A stretch of DNA of 64,000 bases, taken from contig CAWIHS010000006.1 in NCBI GenBank assembly GCA_963836005.1, forward strand, positions 248,001 to 312,000, read 5' to 3'. A program made the position numbers and the translations under genes. Positions 26,702 to 36,334 of the stretch are shown here, in pieces. This stretch comes from CAWIHS01 sp963836005 (lineage in GTDB: Bacteria > Pseudomonadota > Gammaproteobacteria > GRL18). Below the pieces are notes generated by a model, which worked only from the letters and a program-made list of their open reading frames with translations, made no database searches and was not told where the DNA came from. Every line of letters begins with the position of its first letter. Positions within the stretch are counted from its first letter, which is position 1.

Positions 26702-27705
26702 TTAATTTTTTTCAAACAACTGAATGAAGGTTTTATAAACTCTGTTCACCGGTAAAAATTGCTTCCAGTATCTTTTACCTGACAGGGAAAAAGTGAACCA
26801 TGGTGCGATAACTTTGTTAATTCCCCATCCTGGACGCCATCTGAACATGCTTTTCCTGGGACTCGTTACAATGGTTAAAACCGGAATACCCAGAGCAGAA
26901 GCCAGATGCCCTGAGCCCGAATCATTGGCAATCAGAAAAGCAGATTCATAAATATATTCTGCAAAAGACTTAACCGATTCAAATTCAGGCATTTCAAATT
27001 CATTATTAATCGTTTTATGCCATTCCTGGTGTTCATTGGGTGCAAACGAGAAAACGGGATTAAAATTTTTAGTTTTCAATTTTCTTGCCAAGCGAATATA
27101 TTTTTTTGCCGACCATTCTTTCTTTTTCTCGCTGCTGGTGGGTGCAAGAATAATTCGTCGAGGGTATTTTTTTTTATCAGGGATGCAGGAAGTTTCAAAC
27201 CAGTGTCACTGGTTATAATCGGTAGTTTAAGTGTTTCACTACAGTATAAAATCATGTTATCGACCATTGAATGTGTCGGATTGTGCTTGAGCGTCTGTGA
27301 TGCTGCAATAAAACTCGGTATATATTTCGCTAGATCACCGGTCAGCTTGTTGGCCAAATAATCTTGATGATCATGGTAAAACATAGCTTCAAGTTTTCCG
27401 CTGGAAAAAAAGATAATCGTTTTGGCCAGTTCTTTAATCTGCTTTTGGTTATAACGAGAAGTAAATGTTGAATAAGTATCTGCAAGGACAATATCATATC
27501 CGTTGAGGCTGGTTTCATTTAATGTGCACGTATCCGTCGGCATGATTTTAAAATTCAGCCAGTCGTTCAATGACATGAGATAATCATGAAACACGGTCAC
27601 ATCAATGCCGTTTTGGTATAGATTATTGGCTAATACCAGACTGATGACACCATCACCGAGCATTTTGTTTGGAATAATGGCAATGGTTAATAATTGTTGT
27701 GTCAT
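26702..27705 (-). pseudogene. GT9-family glycosyltransferase (heptosyltransferase-like), frameshifted at an A9 run
   Basis: Two overlapping frames make one gene. The first half from ATG 27705 carries IIPNKMLGDGVISLVLANNLYQNG, the Rossmann start of LPS heptosyltransferase-like enzymes, and continues to SLIKK. At nine A residues on the minus strand (27167-27175) the frame must change. In the other frame the protein runs YPRRIILAPTSSEKKKEW, then ...LARKLK, followed by the C-terminal half with FLIANDSGSGHLASALGIPVLTI, the typical GT9 donor-site motif. Ten A residues would restore one full-length protein of about 334 residues. It may be phase-variable, rescued by slippage, decayed, or a homopolymer sequencing error. 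It probably adds a sugar to surface polysaccharide. Confidence 0.8.
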
Positions 27706-27740
27706 AAGAAAACAGGAATTATGGGGTTAAAGATGAGTTT

Positions 27741-27788
27741 TGTGCGATGCCTGAATACTATGGCCACTCTTTCCGAACAGCTATTTAG
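27741..27788 (-). repeat. Repeat family B, partial copy B5 (48 bp)
   Basis: TGTGCGATG...GAACAGCTATTTAG matches one end of the full B elements and begins at the same base as the partial copy B1 (5716-5764). The remaining 100 bp of a full B are absent. Confidence 0.7.
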
Positions 27789-27854
27789 TTTCGACTAATG
27801 AAACCCGGAGTCATACCATAGTCATCTGCATCGCTGCTGAATGATTAAATATAA

Positions 27855-28027
27855 GTAACTATTCAGCGTATTTTAGATTTATACGTAAGTTCTTGATATC
27901 AGGTGTTTGCGTAACAAGTGTATGTGGCATGGATGCCACATCCAAGCCTACATGGACGTATTTACGGCGTCTTATGGAGCAAATTCCTGGTGTCAAGGAC
28001 GTTTTCAAAATTACGCTGAATAGTTAC
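27855..28027 (+). mobile_element. MITE-like element family C, copy C3 (173 bp)
   Basis: It begins GTAACTATTCAGCGTATTTTAG, ends ...ATTACGCTGAATAGTTAC, and holds the hairpin GTGGCATGGATGCCAC. Flanking 8-mers AAATATAA and GATTATAA agree at 6 of 8 positions, suggesting an older insertion. It lies immediately after the stop codon of the phospholipase D-like gene (stop at 28030-28032 on the minus strand). Confidence 0.8.
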
Positions 28028-28029
28028 GA

Positions 28030-29592
28030 TTATAATTCCTTTTTAAACCAGTCGCCAAGATTTTTTTCCAGCCTATAAACGGGATCAGCCGGGGTTAAAA
28101 AGTTTTTTGCTTGCTGCATAGATATCGGCTGACTAAATTCAAGATCATTGCGGTGAAATAAGCCCGCTAAAATGCTGGCCAGTTTCTGGTTTTCAAATAT
28201 CAGCACAGATTCACTATTCAAGGTCTCGCTTCGGGGATCAAGGTTGTATGAACCTACCAGGGCAATCTGCTGATCAAATACGGCATATTTTGAATGCATG
28301 GTGCCTTGCGTTTTTTTATTGGTGCCGGTGCGTTTTCCCTGCCATTCCCAGATTTGTATGCCGGCGGTTTGGTTTTCAGTACAGTTTCTAACCACGGGCT
28401 CATCGTTGACACTTAACATGTCTTTATAGGCTTCCCTGCCGACGATGGTAATTTCCGGTAAGTCATTGGTTAAGGTACTATTGGTGATTATTTTAACCTG
28501 GATACAGCGTCGAGCTGCAGCTTTAATTTCAGCAATAAATTTTTCTGATGGTACAAAATAGGCGTTAGCGATCAAAATCTCTTTTTGTGCCTTGCGAATG
28601 AGCTTTAGGTAAGCCTGTGAAATATATGTTTCTTTATAACGCGGCCGGTTCTGAAAAAATCGGACTTTGCCGGTATGATAGTCCAGCGCTAATTTTTTCT
28701 CTCCCATTTGGCGGACTTTTCGATCCAGTTCAGGATTAGTCTGGAAAGTGAATGTTAATTTTCCGGTCTTATCCAATATTTCGCGGGTTTTATCCCAGTA
28801 CAGATTGGTATTGAAAATACCCCGGCTTTTTTTTATGGCCAGAAAATAATTATAGTTGCTATCAAATGCGGTCACCATGTCTTTGATAACTTCGCCTTTA
28901 ACGATCACATCCTGATCACGCCAGAAAAAATCCGCATTATCAGGATCAACCCGGAAATATTCATTGGCCACATTCAGACCGCCAACGATAGCCACGCCAT
29001 GATCGGTTTCTGCGTCAATCAGCCACATTTTTTCATGGAAGCGTTTATCCATTCGACCCAGTTCTGCATGCGGTATCAAACCTGGTATTGGCACTTCGTT
29101 AAGCCATTGCAGCAGCATTGCCTCATAACCTTCCACCTCAATGGCGTTTTGTTTCAGATCAAAAAACATAAGCTGCGTTTGTAAGCCGGGGTTGGAAAAT
29201 GCATCAACAATGATCCGTACATCCAGGCCATCACGTTTTTTTTGTTTCAGAAGGTCAGCAATATACAGGCCGGATTCATCAGCGGTGAATACCAGGGCCT
29301 GAATTCGGATGGAAGTGTCGGCATTTTTTAGAGTCTGAATACGTGCCGCAAACGAATCATCGCCATTGGCCAGGATAGCGATCTGACTATGCTTAATGGG
29401 GTGTACAGGGAATAAACCGCTGTGCCCTATATCCGGGTAAGGACTGCCGATGAATTCCTCTGCAGGACCAAACACAGAAGTATGAGTCTGAGGTTTGTAT
29501 GGATTGGAATCACCTTGTTTTATGGACTGTTGGTAGTTTGAATGTTGTGAACAACCGAAAAATAAAAAACTAAATATGCAAAGCAGATGCAT
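28030..29592 (-). CDS. Phospholipase D / cardiolipin synthase-like lipoprotein
   Basis: A protein of about 520 residues with two HKD motifs: HEKMWLID followed by AETDHGVAIVGGLNVANEYF near residue 187, and HSKYAVFDQQIALVGSYNLDPRS near 430. These define the phospholipase D superfamily, whose members act on phosphodiester bonds of lipids, including cardiolipin synthesis. The N-terminus reads MHLLCIFSFLFFGCSQ, with a lipobox-like FFGC. A TTG start at 29637 would add 15 residues and a more basic leader, so the start is uncertain. Downstream of the LssY-like lipoprotein gene on the same strand, so probably co-transcribed. Confidence 0.85.
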   Translation of the reverse strand: MHLLCIFSFLFFGCSQHSNYQQSIKQGDSNPYKPQTHTSVFGPAEEFIGSPYPDIGHSGLFPVHPIKHSQIAILANGDDSFAARIQTLKNADTSIRIQALVFTADESGLYIADLLKQKKRDGLDVRIIVDAFSNPGLQTQLMFFDLKQNAIEVEGYEAMLLQWLNEVPIPGLIPHAELGRMDKRFHEKMWLIDAETDHGVAIVGGLNVANEYFRVDPDNADFFWRDQDVIVKGEVIKDMVTAFDSNYNYFLAIKKSRGIFNTNLYWDKTREILDKTGKLTFTFQTNPELDRKVRQMGEKKLALDYHTGKVRFFQNRPRYKETYISQAYLKLIRKAQKEILIANAYFVPSEKFIAEIKAAARRCIQVKIITNSTLTNDLPEITIVGREAYKDMLSVNDEPVVRNCTENQTAGIQIWEWQGKRTGTNKKTQGTMHSKYAVFDQQIALVGSYNLDPRSETLNSESVLIFENQKLASILAGLFHRNDLEFSQPISMQQAKNFLTPADPVYRLEKNLGDWFKKEL

Positions 29593-29670
29593 GCTTTTGT
29601 TATAATAAAATACTGATGGAATAGGCAGAATCTTCAATTTTTTTAAAACGCTTTTATATTAGGTGAATAT

Positions 29671-30984
29671 TTATGGTGTATCCTGATTAGTCTCATCATG
29701 CAGATGCCTGGCCGTAGGTTTACTATAATCCCAGTTAAAAAACTGTACTTCCCGGATAGGTGTTTTCTTCTTGCTCATCAATATAACAGCTCGTAAACCA
29801 TCATTAAAATAGGGATCTCCTGTCAGGTTGTAAGCCGGTGCTTCAGGGGTGGATACAGGAATACCTGAAACATAGCCGATTTTGACCAGTCCCTGGGAAA
29901 AAAGCATTTCCTGAATCAGTTCATTACGGGCTTCATCAATATCAGGGTCTATCTTGTGGGTTACCAGTATAGGGGTTTTATTGGTAAATCTAACACCTAT
30001 ATCACGGCTGATCTGACCTATCCAGACTTCCTGATCCTGATAGGTAAAGGGGGTCAGCCAGAGACGAAGATGATTTCGCTGATGAATCGTGCCGCGTGCC
30101 TTTTGCAGGGCAATATCCTGTTTTCGGCCAAAGGCGTAGAGGGGACTCACCGGTGAATAGCGGTAGTGTTCACCAAATAAGAAAGAGAAAGCCGTTTTTT
30201 TAACAGATTCTAAATAATTATTTTCTGCTGCATGCCAGCCGCGGCGAACAAAAGCGGGGAACAGATCATCAGCATTGCCGATAAAAACCAGGTTTAAGGG
30301 ATCACCCTGATTTATGCCATCGGCGCTGGAGGTGCAGCAGGGTAAATTTTCAAGCATCTGTTTAAGTGACACTTCATTTAAATCCGCTTTTTTTTCAATA
30401 TGCTTATTTTCAACTTCAAACAGATTCTGATAATTCAGTCCGGGAATGGTAAAGAAAAAATTGAAAGTGACCAGTTTTTGATGCCCGAGAAGTTCAATAT
30501 CAATCTCCTTGTGCCCTTCATCCAGATTGACAAAGACAAAACCTGATTGAGTTTCACCAGGCAGCACAGGATTTTTAAATGCCTGATCTCGCAGCTGTTG
30601 CATCCATAAATCGTTATCTTCATCTGACATCGCAGAACTAAAAGCATAAGCCACTTCATCAGGTGAAAAGTGATCAGGGTCAATCGCCGGATATAACAAC
30701 CAGTAGGCGCGATCGTCGCTGTTTTCCACAGACACCCAGATGGCCTGGATTCCAGCAAGTTTTAATGGCAGCCCAAAGGCGGCATAAGATTCTTTCGCAT
30801 TAAGTATGGATGCACGGACCTTGAGCTGGCCATCCTGTTGTGTTTTAGCGTGATGTAAAAAGTTAATCTTTTCAACCGGGCTGGGTTGGATGATTTTGTA
30901 AGTGCTGCATCCCGGGATCAATAAGCTAATACAAAGCAGCAGGAGTAAGGGATGGAGGTAAAAAAAACGGCTACAATGGAGCAT
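29671..30984 (-). CDS. LssY C-terminal domain lipoprotein
   Basis: A 437-residue protein with a lipoprotein signal (LLLLLCISLLIPGCST, Cys 26). The C-terminal half begins DPLNLVFIGNADDLFPAFVRRGWHAA, the hallmark of the LssY C-terminal domain first described next to the Legionella Lss secretion genes. It continues with RNHLRLWLTPFTYQDQEVWIGQISRDIG. Function is unknown; in other bacteria the domain is often found with PAP2 phosphatase or membrane-lipid proteins, which fits the neighbouring phospholipase D-like gene. The N-terminal 200 residues are not recognised. Confidence 0.8.
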   Translation of the reverse strand: MLHCSRFFYLHPLLLLLCISLLIPGCSTYKIIQPSPVEKINFLHHAKTQQDGQLKVRASILNAKESYAAFGLPLKLAGIQAIWVSVENSDDRAYWLLYPAIDPDHFSPDEVAYAFSSAMSDEDNDLWMQQLRDQAFKNPVLPGETQSGFVFVNLDEGHKEIDIELLGHQKLVTFNFFFTIPGLNYQNLFEVENKHIEKKADLNEVSLKQMLENLPCCTSSADGINQGDPLNLVFIGNADDLFPAFVRRGWHAAENNYLESVKKTAFSFLFGEHYRYSPVSPLYAFGRKQDIALQKARGTIHQRNHLRLWLTPFTYQDQEVWIGQISRDIGVRFTNKTPILVTHKIDPDIDEARNELIQEMLFSQGLVKIGYVSGIPVSTPEAPAYNLTGDPYFNDGLRAVILMSKKKTPIREVQFFNWDYSKPTARHLHDETNQDTP

Positions 30985-31268
30985 TTGATAAGTTGCCTGA
31001 ATAAGTAAGTCGTATTGAAGACATAATGTAATTGTAAGGGCAAATGTATTTTACCTCAGCAGCAACCATTACAGAAGATCAAAATAACCGTCCTGAATGC
31101 AGGCAATGCTAATGTTAGAATATAGTCTTCTGATGTCTACAGATGCTGTTGAATGGTTGGTTATTGAGATACAAACAGCTACTGGAAGGTAGAATGATGA
31201 TGAGCTGTCTGGTCGTTCAGAATGAATAAGCTGATTAAAAATCGTGCTTCAAAAATTGACCTCTATGA

Positions 31269-31445
31269 GTAACTATTCAGCTCAGCGTATATCTAAGATC
31301 GTGATTGATATTAGGTGTTTATGGAAGAAGTGTATGTGGCATGGATGCCACATCCAAGCCTACATGGATGTATTCACGGCGTCTTCTGGAATAAATACCT
31401 AATATCAATCACTTAGTGAAAATCTTAAATACGCTGAGTAGTTAC
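31269..31445 (+). mobile_element. MITE-like element family C, copy C4 (177 bp)
   Basis: It begins GTAACTATTCAGCTCAGCG and ends TACGCTGAGTAGTTAC, flanked by an exact 8-bp duplication CTCTATGA (31261-31268, 31446-31453). The interior holds the hairpin GTGGCATGGATGCCAC and the block ATTCACGGCGTCTTCTGG also seen in C2, C5 and C7. Confidence 0.9.
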
Positions 31446-31578
31446 CTCTATGATAGAGTAAAGGCATGTTTATAACCCAGAGCTGGGTATGCACAAATGT
31501 AATTTAAGACAGCTCACCTGAACTCTTTGTAAATCCCTGGACTATGTTGAAATGGATGATTTAAAATATGGGAAACAG

Positions 31579-31729
31579 CTAAATAACTGTTCTTAAAAGC
31601 TGTCCATTTAGCACCAGAACCTGTGATGTATCATTTCGGGATTTGATGTTAATATGAGCGAAATGCTGTATTACAGATTCTTGTGCGATGACTCAATACT
31701 ACGGACACTCTTTCCGAACAGCTATTGAG
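31579..31729 (-). mobile_element. MITE-like element family B, copy B3 (151 bp)
   Basis: A reverse-oriented full copy running from CTAAATAACTGTTC to GAACAGCTATTGAG, similar to B2 and B4. No target duplication is obvious. Together with C4 it occupies much of the 930-bp gene-free stretch between the LssY-like lipoprotein and the amidohydrolase. The rest (30985-31260, 31446-31578, 31730-31912) shows no gene. Confidence 0.8.
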
Positions 31730-31912
31730 CCTGTATGTTTGTAAAGCTGATCTGAAATATTCTACTGGCTGCAGGCATTTCATCCTTAATGATGAAAAGT
31801 TGCAGATTTGTTATCCTTGATATTTCCTGCAGGCAGTGTGTATCTATGATGGGCAGGAAGGTAACTATTGAATTTATCAACAGACCCTGATGAGAGCTAA
31901 GATTTATTGGCT

Positions 31913-32833
31913 ATGATAATGAAAAACTGCGTGCTTTATTTATGTGCAATCTGCTGCCTTAGCCTGGGTGTGTCACTTCAAGCCGGGGAATTGCCACCGT
32001 TATTTGATGTACACCTTCATTACAAATGGGATCAGGCAGAGATCACCTCGCCACAACAGGCAATAGAGATGTTAGATAAGGCCGGTGTGCAAAAAGCTGT
32101 GGTCATTGGCAGGCCCGCTGAATTAGCCTTGCAGCTTTACCGGTTGGCACCAGAGCGCATTATTCCGTTTTATGGCCCTTACCGGGTAGGTGGAGAAAAA
32201 CTCAGCTGGCAGTTTCGTGCTGAACTGATTGAAGAAGTACGCGCAGGGTTGCGCAGTGGAATGTATCGAGGTATTGGTGAATTACATCTCATTGGCGGCA
32301 TGGCAGTACCCTGGCGAAGCAGCAAGGTATTTGCTGCCTTATTAGCATTAGCGCATGAATATAATGTACCGCTGATGGTGCATACGGAATATTCATCCAT
32401 AAAACCGACCTTATCGATGTGTCAGGAAAATCCGCACAACCGATTTTTACTGGCCCATGCCGGAGCGGTAATTTCCCCCGTGCAGGTGGATGAAATTCTT
32501 GCAGCCTGCCCTAACGTTATGATGGATTTGTCTGCACGCGATCCCTGGCGTTATGTTAATAATCCTATTGCTGATAATAAAGGGGGGTTGTTACCTGAAT
32601 GGCTGGAAGTAATCTTGCGTAATGAGGACCGTTTTATGCTTGGTTCAGATCCGGTCTGGCCAGTGGATAAAGGCTTTAGCTGGGATGAGCCGGACAGCGG
32701 CTGGACGCGGTTACAGGATTATATAAATTTTCATAGAAACTGGGTCTCTCATTTGCCGCCCAAAGCAGCGAAAAAAATTCTCTGGTCAAATGCCGAGAAC
32801 TGGTTTGCACAAAGTGCGAAGAGAAAAAAATAA
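31913..32833 (+). CDS. Exported amidohydrolase family protein (TIM-barrel)
   Basis: A protein of about 306 residues with a signal peptide (CVLYLCAICCLSLGVSLQAG). The mature part starts LFDVHLHYKWD, the HxH metal site of amidohydrolase-2 family TIM barrels. Later come LMVHTEYSS (third His), FLLAHAGAV (fourth His) and FMLGSDPVWP (catalytic Asp). The family includes decarboxylases and lactonases, so the substrate is unknown. Several starts are possible (TTG 31907, ATG 31913, ATG 31919) and none has a strong ribosome site. A periplasmic location is unusual for the family. Confidence 0.8.
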   Translation: MIMKNCVLYLCAICCLSLGVSLQAGELPPLFDVHLHYKWDQAEITSPQQAIEMLDKAGVQKAVVIGRPAELALQLYRLAPERIIPFYGPYRVGGEKLSWQFRAELIEEVRAGLRSGMYRGIGELHLIGGMAVPWRSSKVFAALLALAHEYNVPLMVHTEYSSIKPTLSMCQENPHNRFLLAHAGAVISPVQVDEILAACPNVMMDLSARDPWRYVNNPIADNKGGLLPEWLEVILRNEDRFMLGSDPVWPVDKGFSWDEPDSGWTRLQDYINFHRNWVSHLPPKAAKKILWSNAENWFAQSAKRKK

Positions 32834-32869
32834 GCGAGTATGCATAGATTAGTTTTTCAGCAATAATAC

Positions 32870-32897
32870 CCAATTCTCCATAAGTACCTATGTATGA
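32870..32897 (+). repeat. Solo end of a C' element
   Basis: CCAATTCTCCATAAGTACCTATGTATGA resembles the right end of C2 and C5 (CAATTATCCTTAAGTACCTACGTATGA), but no left end or interior is present. It is a remnant 37 bp after the amidohydrolase stop. Confidence 0.55.
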
Positions 32898-33000
32898 GCG
32901 ATTATTTTAGTTGTCCGTCATCTTCTAATAGCCGGGTCGATGATGAAGAATTCTTACCCATATAATCTATGCTTATTCACGGGATAAAAAACTTTCGAGA

Positions 33001-33633
33001 ATGTATCAACCAGTACTGACTTCACTTACAAAACTTATCCAGCACCAGAAGAAGCTTGCACGCTGTCATCTATGCTCCGAAATGCATGGTCCTGCGGTAC
33101 ATGGTGAGGCCGTTTTGTCACCTGTGATGCTAATAGGTCAGGCACCAGGTTCCAAAGAGATCATGCTGCACAAACCCTTTGCCTGGACTGCAGGAAAAAC
33201 CCTGTTTGGGTGGTTCGAATCTATTGGCATGGATGAAAATAACTTCAGACAGCAAGTATATATGTCAGCCGTTTGCCGCTGTTTTCCGGGTAAAAAAGTA
33301 AAAGCAGGAGACCGGGTGCCCAATGTCGCTGAAATTGAAAACTGCAGCGAATGGTTGCACGCTGAAGTCGATATCTTAAGACCTGAACTGATCATTCCGG
33401 TAGGTAAACTGGCAATCAATCAGATCCGGCCGATCAATAAACTGAGCGATATCGTCGGCCAGGTTGTTGCAGCAGATATTTTTACCCATGCCTGTGATGT
33501 CATTGCGTTACCGCATCCTTCTGGCGCTTCAACCTGGTATCGAAGCGAACCAGGGAATCAATTATTGCAGCAGGCACTGAAAAAAATACACCAGCATCCT
33601 GCATGGCAGGACATATTGAGTAAAAATTCGTAA
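33001..33633 (+). CDS. Uracil-DNA glycosylase family protein (family 4/5-like, Fe-S type)
   Basis: A 210-residue DNA repair enzyme that removes uracil. Motif A reads VMLIGQAPGSKE (GEAPG-type) and motif B reads ALPHPSGAS (HPS-type). Cysteines occur in the pattern of the 4Fe-4S family: CHLC near residue 21, CRC in MSAVCRCFPG, and one in IENCSEWL, with 14-17 residues between the last two as in family 4 enzymes. Length is normal. No strong ribosome site is seen before ATG 33001. Confidence 0.85.
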   Translation: MYQPVLTSLTKLIQHQKKLARCHLCSEMHGPAVHGEAVLSPVMLIGQAPGSKEIMLHKPFAWTAGKTLFGWFESIGMDENNFRQQVYMSAVCRCFPGKKVKAGDRVPNVAEIENCSEWLHAEVDILRPELIIPVGKLAINQIRPINKLSDIVGQVVAADIFTHACDVIALPHPSGASTWYRSEPGNQLLQQALKKIHQHPAWQDILSKNS

Positions 33634-33659
33634 CCACATAAGAGTATAAATTTAGGCTG

Positions 33660-33810
33660 CTAAATAGCTGTTCGGAAATAGTGGCCATAGTATTGAGGCA
33701 TCATACAAGACCCTGTAATACATCATTTCGCTCATATTAGCATCAAATCCCGCAATGAGACATCACAGTTTCTGGTGCTAAATGGACACTTCTTAAGAAC
33801 ATTTATTTAG
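33660..33810 (+). mobile_element. MITE-like element family B, copy B4 (151 bp)
   Basis: A full copy from CTAAATAGCTGTTC to GAACATTTATTTAG. Its right end supplies the TAA stop codon of the minus-strand SGNH-like gene (33807-33809). Nearly identical to B2. It occupies the whole gap between the glycosylase and SGNH-like genes. Confidence 0.82.
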
Positions 33811-34874
33811 TTTGAATTCAGCTTGATTTCAGTTTGATTTTGCAGATTGAAATTTTCTGTTTGCTGCAGTAATTCTGCAGTGTATACTTCAATATTCTTT
33901 TTATTGACCCGATAATTATTATTTTTAATCTGCTCTAATATCCATACAGTCACACGCTGATGGTAATGAGTAAAATCTTTATAATTATCTAAATTATGCG
34001 TAATTTGTTTTGCAATTTGAAAATCATAGAGGTGAACGTTGTCTAAATCCTGCAGGGTTTCAAACAGGTATTTTTTAAATAACAGTACATCCTTCAGTAT
34101 GCCTTTGTCGTGATACCTTTTATAGGCCAGGATTGAATAGGGAGGATAAAAAATAATATACTTTGTATGAATGTCTCGCTCTATCACAGGCAATATATTT
34201 TTCTCAAAGCTGTTCTTTAGTACATCAAAAGAGTAGTCCTGCAAATCTGTTATATGATAACCTTTGTGCTGCAGCATTAATTCTTTGCCAAAAGAATTTT
34301 TATCTGCCTGCTGTGTTTCATACATATGTTTAAAGCGATTGCTGATCGAATGTGTGTTTGAAAATCCTTTTTTAATGGCCGCAAAAGATTTCAATGTGGT
34401 ATCGAATTTTAGCAGATAAAGCAGAGAAAAAAATATATTATCTGCATATAAAAACTCCGGAAAAGAGGCGTCTTTTCTATCAGCGTTGCCTGAAAATACA
34501 AAAACATCCAGTCCATAAAGTACATTGACAGTATGCTTATGTTTCAGTATTAATTGAAGCAATTTGCTCTCTTCATGAGCTGATGCGCCGGCCATGCTTA
34601 AGTTTATTGCTTTGTTAAAAGAAAGTTTATGCTCAATATCAGCAAGGACAAAATTTTCTGTATGTGATGTGCCTAAAATGACAGATGTGTAAGGATAATT
34701 TTTTGCTAATCCTGGATTTAAATATCGCTGTTGTGAATTATCAAAATGGATGGGATAGAAGCTGCTTATTCTAAATTGCTGTAAAGGATCGATAACATAA
34801 TTGAAGCTGATTATCATGGCGGCTATTGTTAACATGACCACCGACAGTTGAATAAGCCATTTTTTATGTTGCAT
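33807..34874 (-). CDS. SGNH-like membrane-anchored protein, partner of MBOAT acyltransferase
   Basis: A 355-residue protein with one N-terminal membrane anchor (LSVVMLTIAAMIISFNYVI). It contains VILGTSHTENF, a Ser block like that of SGNH/AlgJ-type proteins, and a late DFTHYHQRV, possibly the catalytic His. Such proteins accompany MBOAT acyltransferases in polysaccharide O-acetylation. It lies 9 bp downstream of the MBOAT gene, so it probably acts with it in the periplasm. The gene is very AT-rich, and its stop codon lies inside repeat B4. Confidence 0.7.
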   Translation of the reverse strand: MQHKKWLIQLSVVMLTIAAMIISFNYVIDPLQQFRISSFYPIHFDNSQQRYLNPGLAKNYPYTSVILGTSHTENFVLADIEHKLSFNKAINLSMAGASAHEESKLLQLILKHKHTVNVLYGLDVFVFSGNADRKDASFPEFLYADNIFFSLLYLLKFDTTLKSFAAIKKGFSNTHSISNRFKHMYETQQADKNSFGKELMLQHKGYHITDLQDYSFDVLKNSFEKNILPVIERDIHTKYIIFYPPYSILAYKRYHDKGILKDVLLFKKYLFETLQDLDNVHLYDFQIAKQITHNLDNYKDFTHYHQRVTVWILEQIKNNNYRVNKKNIEVYTAELLQQTENFNLQNQTEIKLNSN

Positions 34875-34883
34875 AGATGATCC

Positions 34884-36332
34884 CTAAAAAATGAAATAAT
34901 AAAATTGAATTTCCCTGTCCAGATAGCCATAAGATATAACCAGTAACAAGGCCGTGAAAAACAAATTTTTCTTGTTTGGCAACATCTCCTCCATCATTTG
35001 ATATGAATTTTTGAACAGCAGGATTAGTATGAATGAAAATAACAATGCAATAAGAGCGGATTTATCGGTGTGCAGATGTAACAGATAATCACCGAAGCTG
35101 ACGCCATAGGGAGATAAAAACCGCAACATGCTTTCCAGCTGAATGGGTAAAACAATAGCACCAAAAAACATGGTTTTTAGAATCTGTAGAGCATCAGAAA
35201 TATTGTCTGCGCGAAAAAAAACTCTGGTGATATTTAAAAAATTGAAGGTCACAAGCCACGCAAAAAGTGTATTCATTTGAAATCCAAGTTTATTCCAGAT
35301 ATCATGAATGACCAGCGCGATACCATGCAATAATCCCCAAATTACAAATGTCCAGCCTGCACCATGCCAGATACCGCTGATAAGAAAAGTCAACAGAATG
35401 TTTGTACGTAATTTTACCTCTCTTTTTTTTAATGGCAGTGAAATATAGTCTCTTAAAAAATGTGAAAGGGTAATATGCCAGCGGCGCCAGAAATCCTGTA
35501 TATCAAGGGCTTTATAAGGTGAACGAAAATTGATGGGAATTTTTATATTAAACAGCAGGCCTAATCCAATGGCCATATCAGTGTAACCACTGAAATCAAA
35601 ATAAAGCTGGAACCCAAATGAAAAACTGGCAACCCAGGCTTCCAGCAAGTTTAAGGTGTAGGGGTTCTCAAACCCGAGGTTGGCCCAGCTGGCAAACGTA
35701 TCGGCGATAACCACTTTTTTAAAAAGACCGATTGAAAATATAAAAATTCCTTTGGCTATATTTTCGTAGTTAATAAAGCCATTTTCCAAATTGCGAAACT
35801 GAGGCATCATCTGTTTATGATGTACGATAGGACCTGCAATAAGCTGAGGGAAAAATGTAACAAAGAGTGCGTAGTCAATAAAGTTATGCTGCTTGATTTT
35901 ACCTTTATAACTGTCGCTAATGTAAGCGATCTGCTGAAAGGTAAAAAATGAAATGGCCAAAGGCAGCGCAAGATGCAATAGTTCGAAGTTCTTTTCAAAG
36001 AGTAGATTGGTATTTTCAATAAAAAAATCTGTATACTTAAAATATGCCAGCAGCAGTACATTAAATAAAATACCCAGGATGAGCAGATGCTTCTTTTGCA
36101 AGCAGGAATTTCTTCGAGGATCTGCTATTGCGAGTCCAATGGCATAATTTATGAAGATTGAAGAAACGATCAGCGGCAGATAAATGATGTTCCACCAGCT
36201 GTAAAAAAAGAGGGAAGAGAGCAGTAAAAAAAATCTACTGACTGTAGTCAGTTTTTTTTTATTAAGAAAAAAATAGATTAAAAAAACAAGTGGTAAAAAT
36301 ACAAAAATAAATTCATATGAATTGAACAGCAA
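34884..36332 (-). CDS. MBOAT family O-acyltransferase (AlgI-like)
   Basis: A 482-residue polytopic membrane protein. Family marks are present: FLPQLIAGPIVHHKQMMPQF, FDFSGYTDMAIGLGLLFNIKIPINFRSPY, DIQDFWRRWHITLSHFLRDY, and the conserved His in FLISGIWHGAGWTFVIWG. AlgI-like enzymes move acetyl groups across the inner membrane for polysaccharide O-acetylation. It lies between a methyltransferase gene (2-bp gap) and an SGNH-like gene, all very AT-rich, suggesting an acquired operon. The polymer modified is unknown. Confidence 0.92.
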   Translation of the reverse strand: MLFNSYEFIFVFLPLVFLIYFFLNKKKLTTVSRFFLLLSSLFFYSWWNIIYLPLIVSSIFINYAIGLAIADPRRNSCLQKKHLLILGILFNVLLLAYFKYTDFFIENTNLLFEKNFELLHLALPLAISFFTFQQIAYISDSYKGKIKQHNFIDYALFVTFFPQLIAGPIVHHKQMMPQFRNLENGFINYENIAKGIFIFSIGLFKKVVIADTFASWANLGFENPYTLNLLEAWVASFSFGFQLYFDFSGYTDMAIGLGLLFNIKIPINFRSPYKALDIQDFWRRWHITLSHFLRDYISLPLKKREVKLRTNILLTFLISGIWHGAGWTFVIWGLLHGIALVIHDIWNKLGFQMNTLFAWLVTFNFLNITRVFFRADNISDALQILKTMFFGAIVLPIQLESMLRFLSPYGVSFGDYLLHLHTDKSALIALLFSFILILLFKNSYQMMEEMLPNKKNLFFTALLLVISYGYLDREIQFYYFIF

Positions 36333-36334
36333 TA

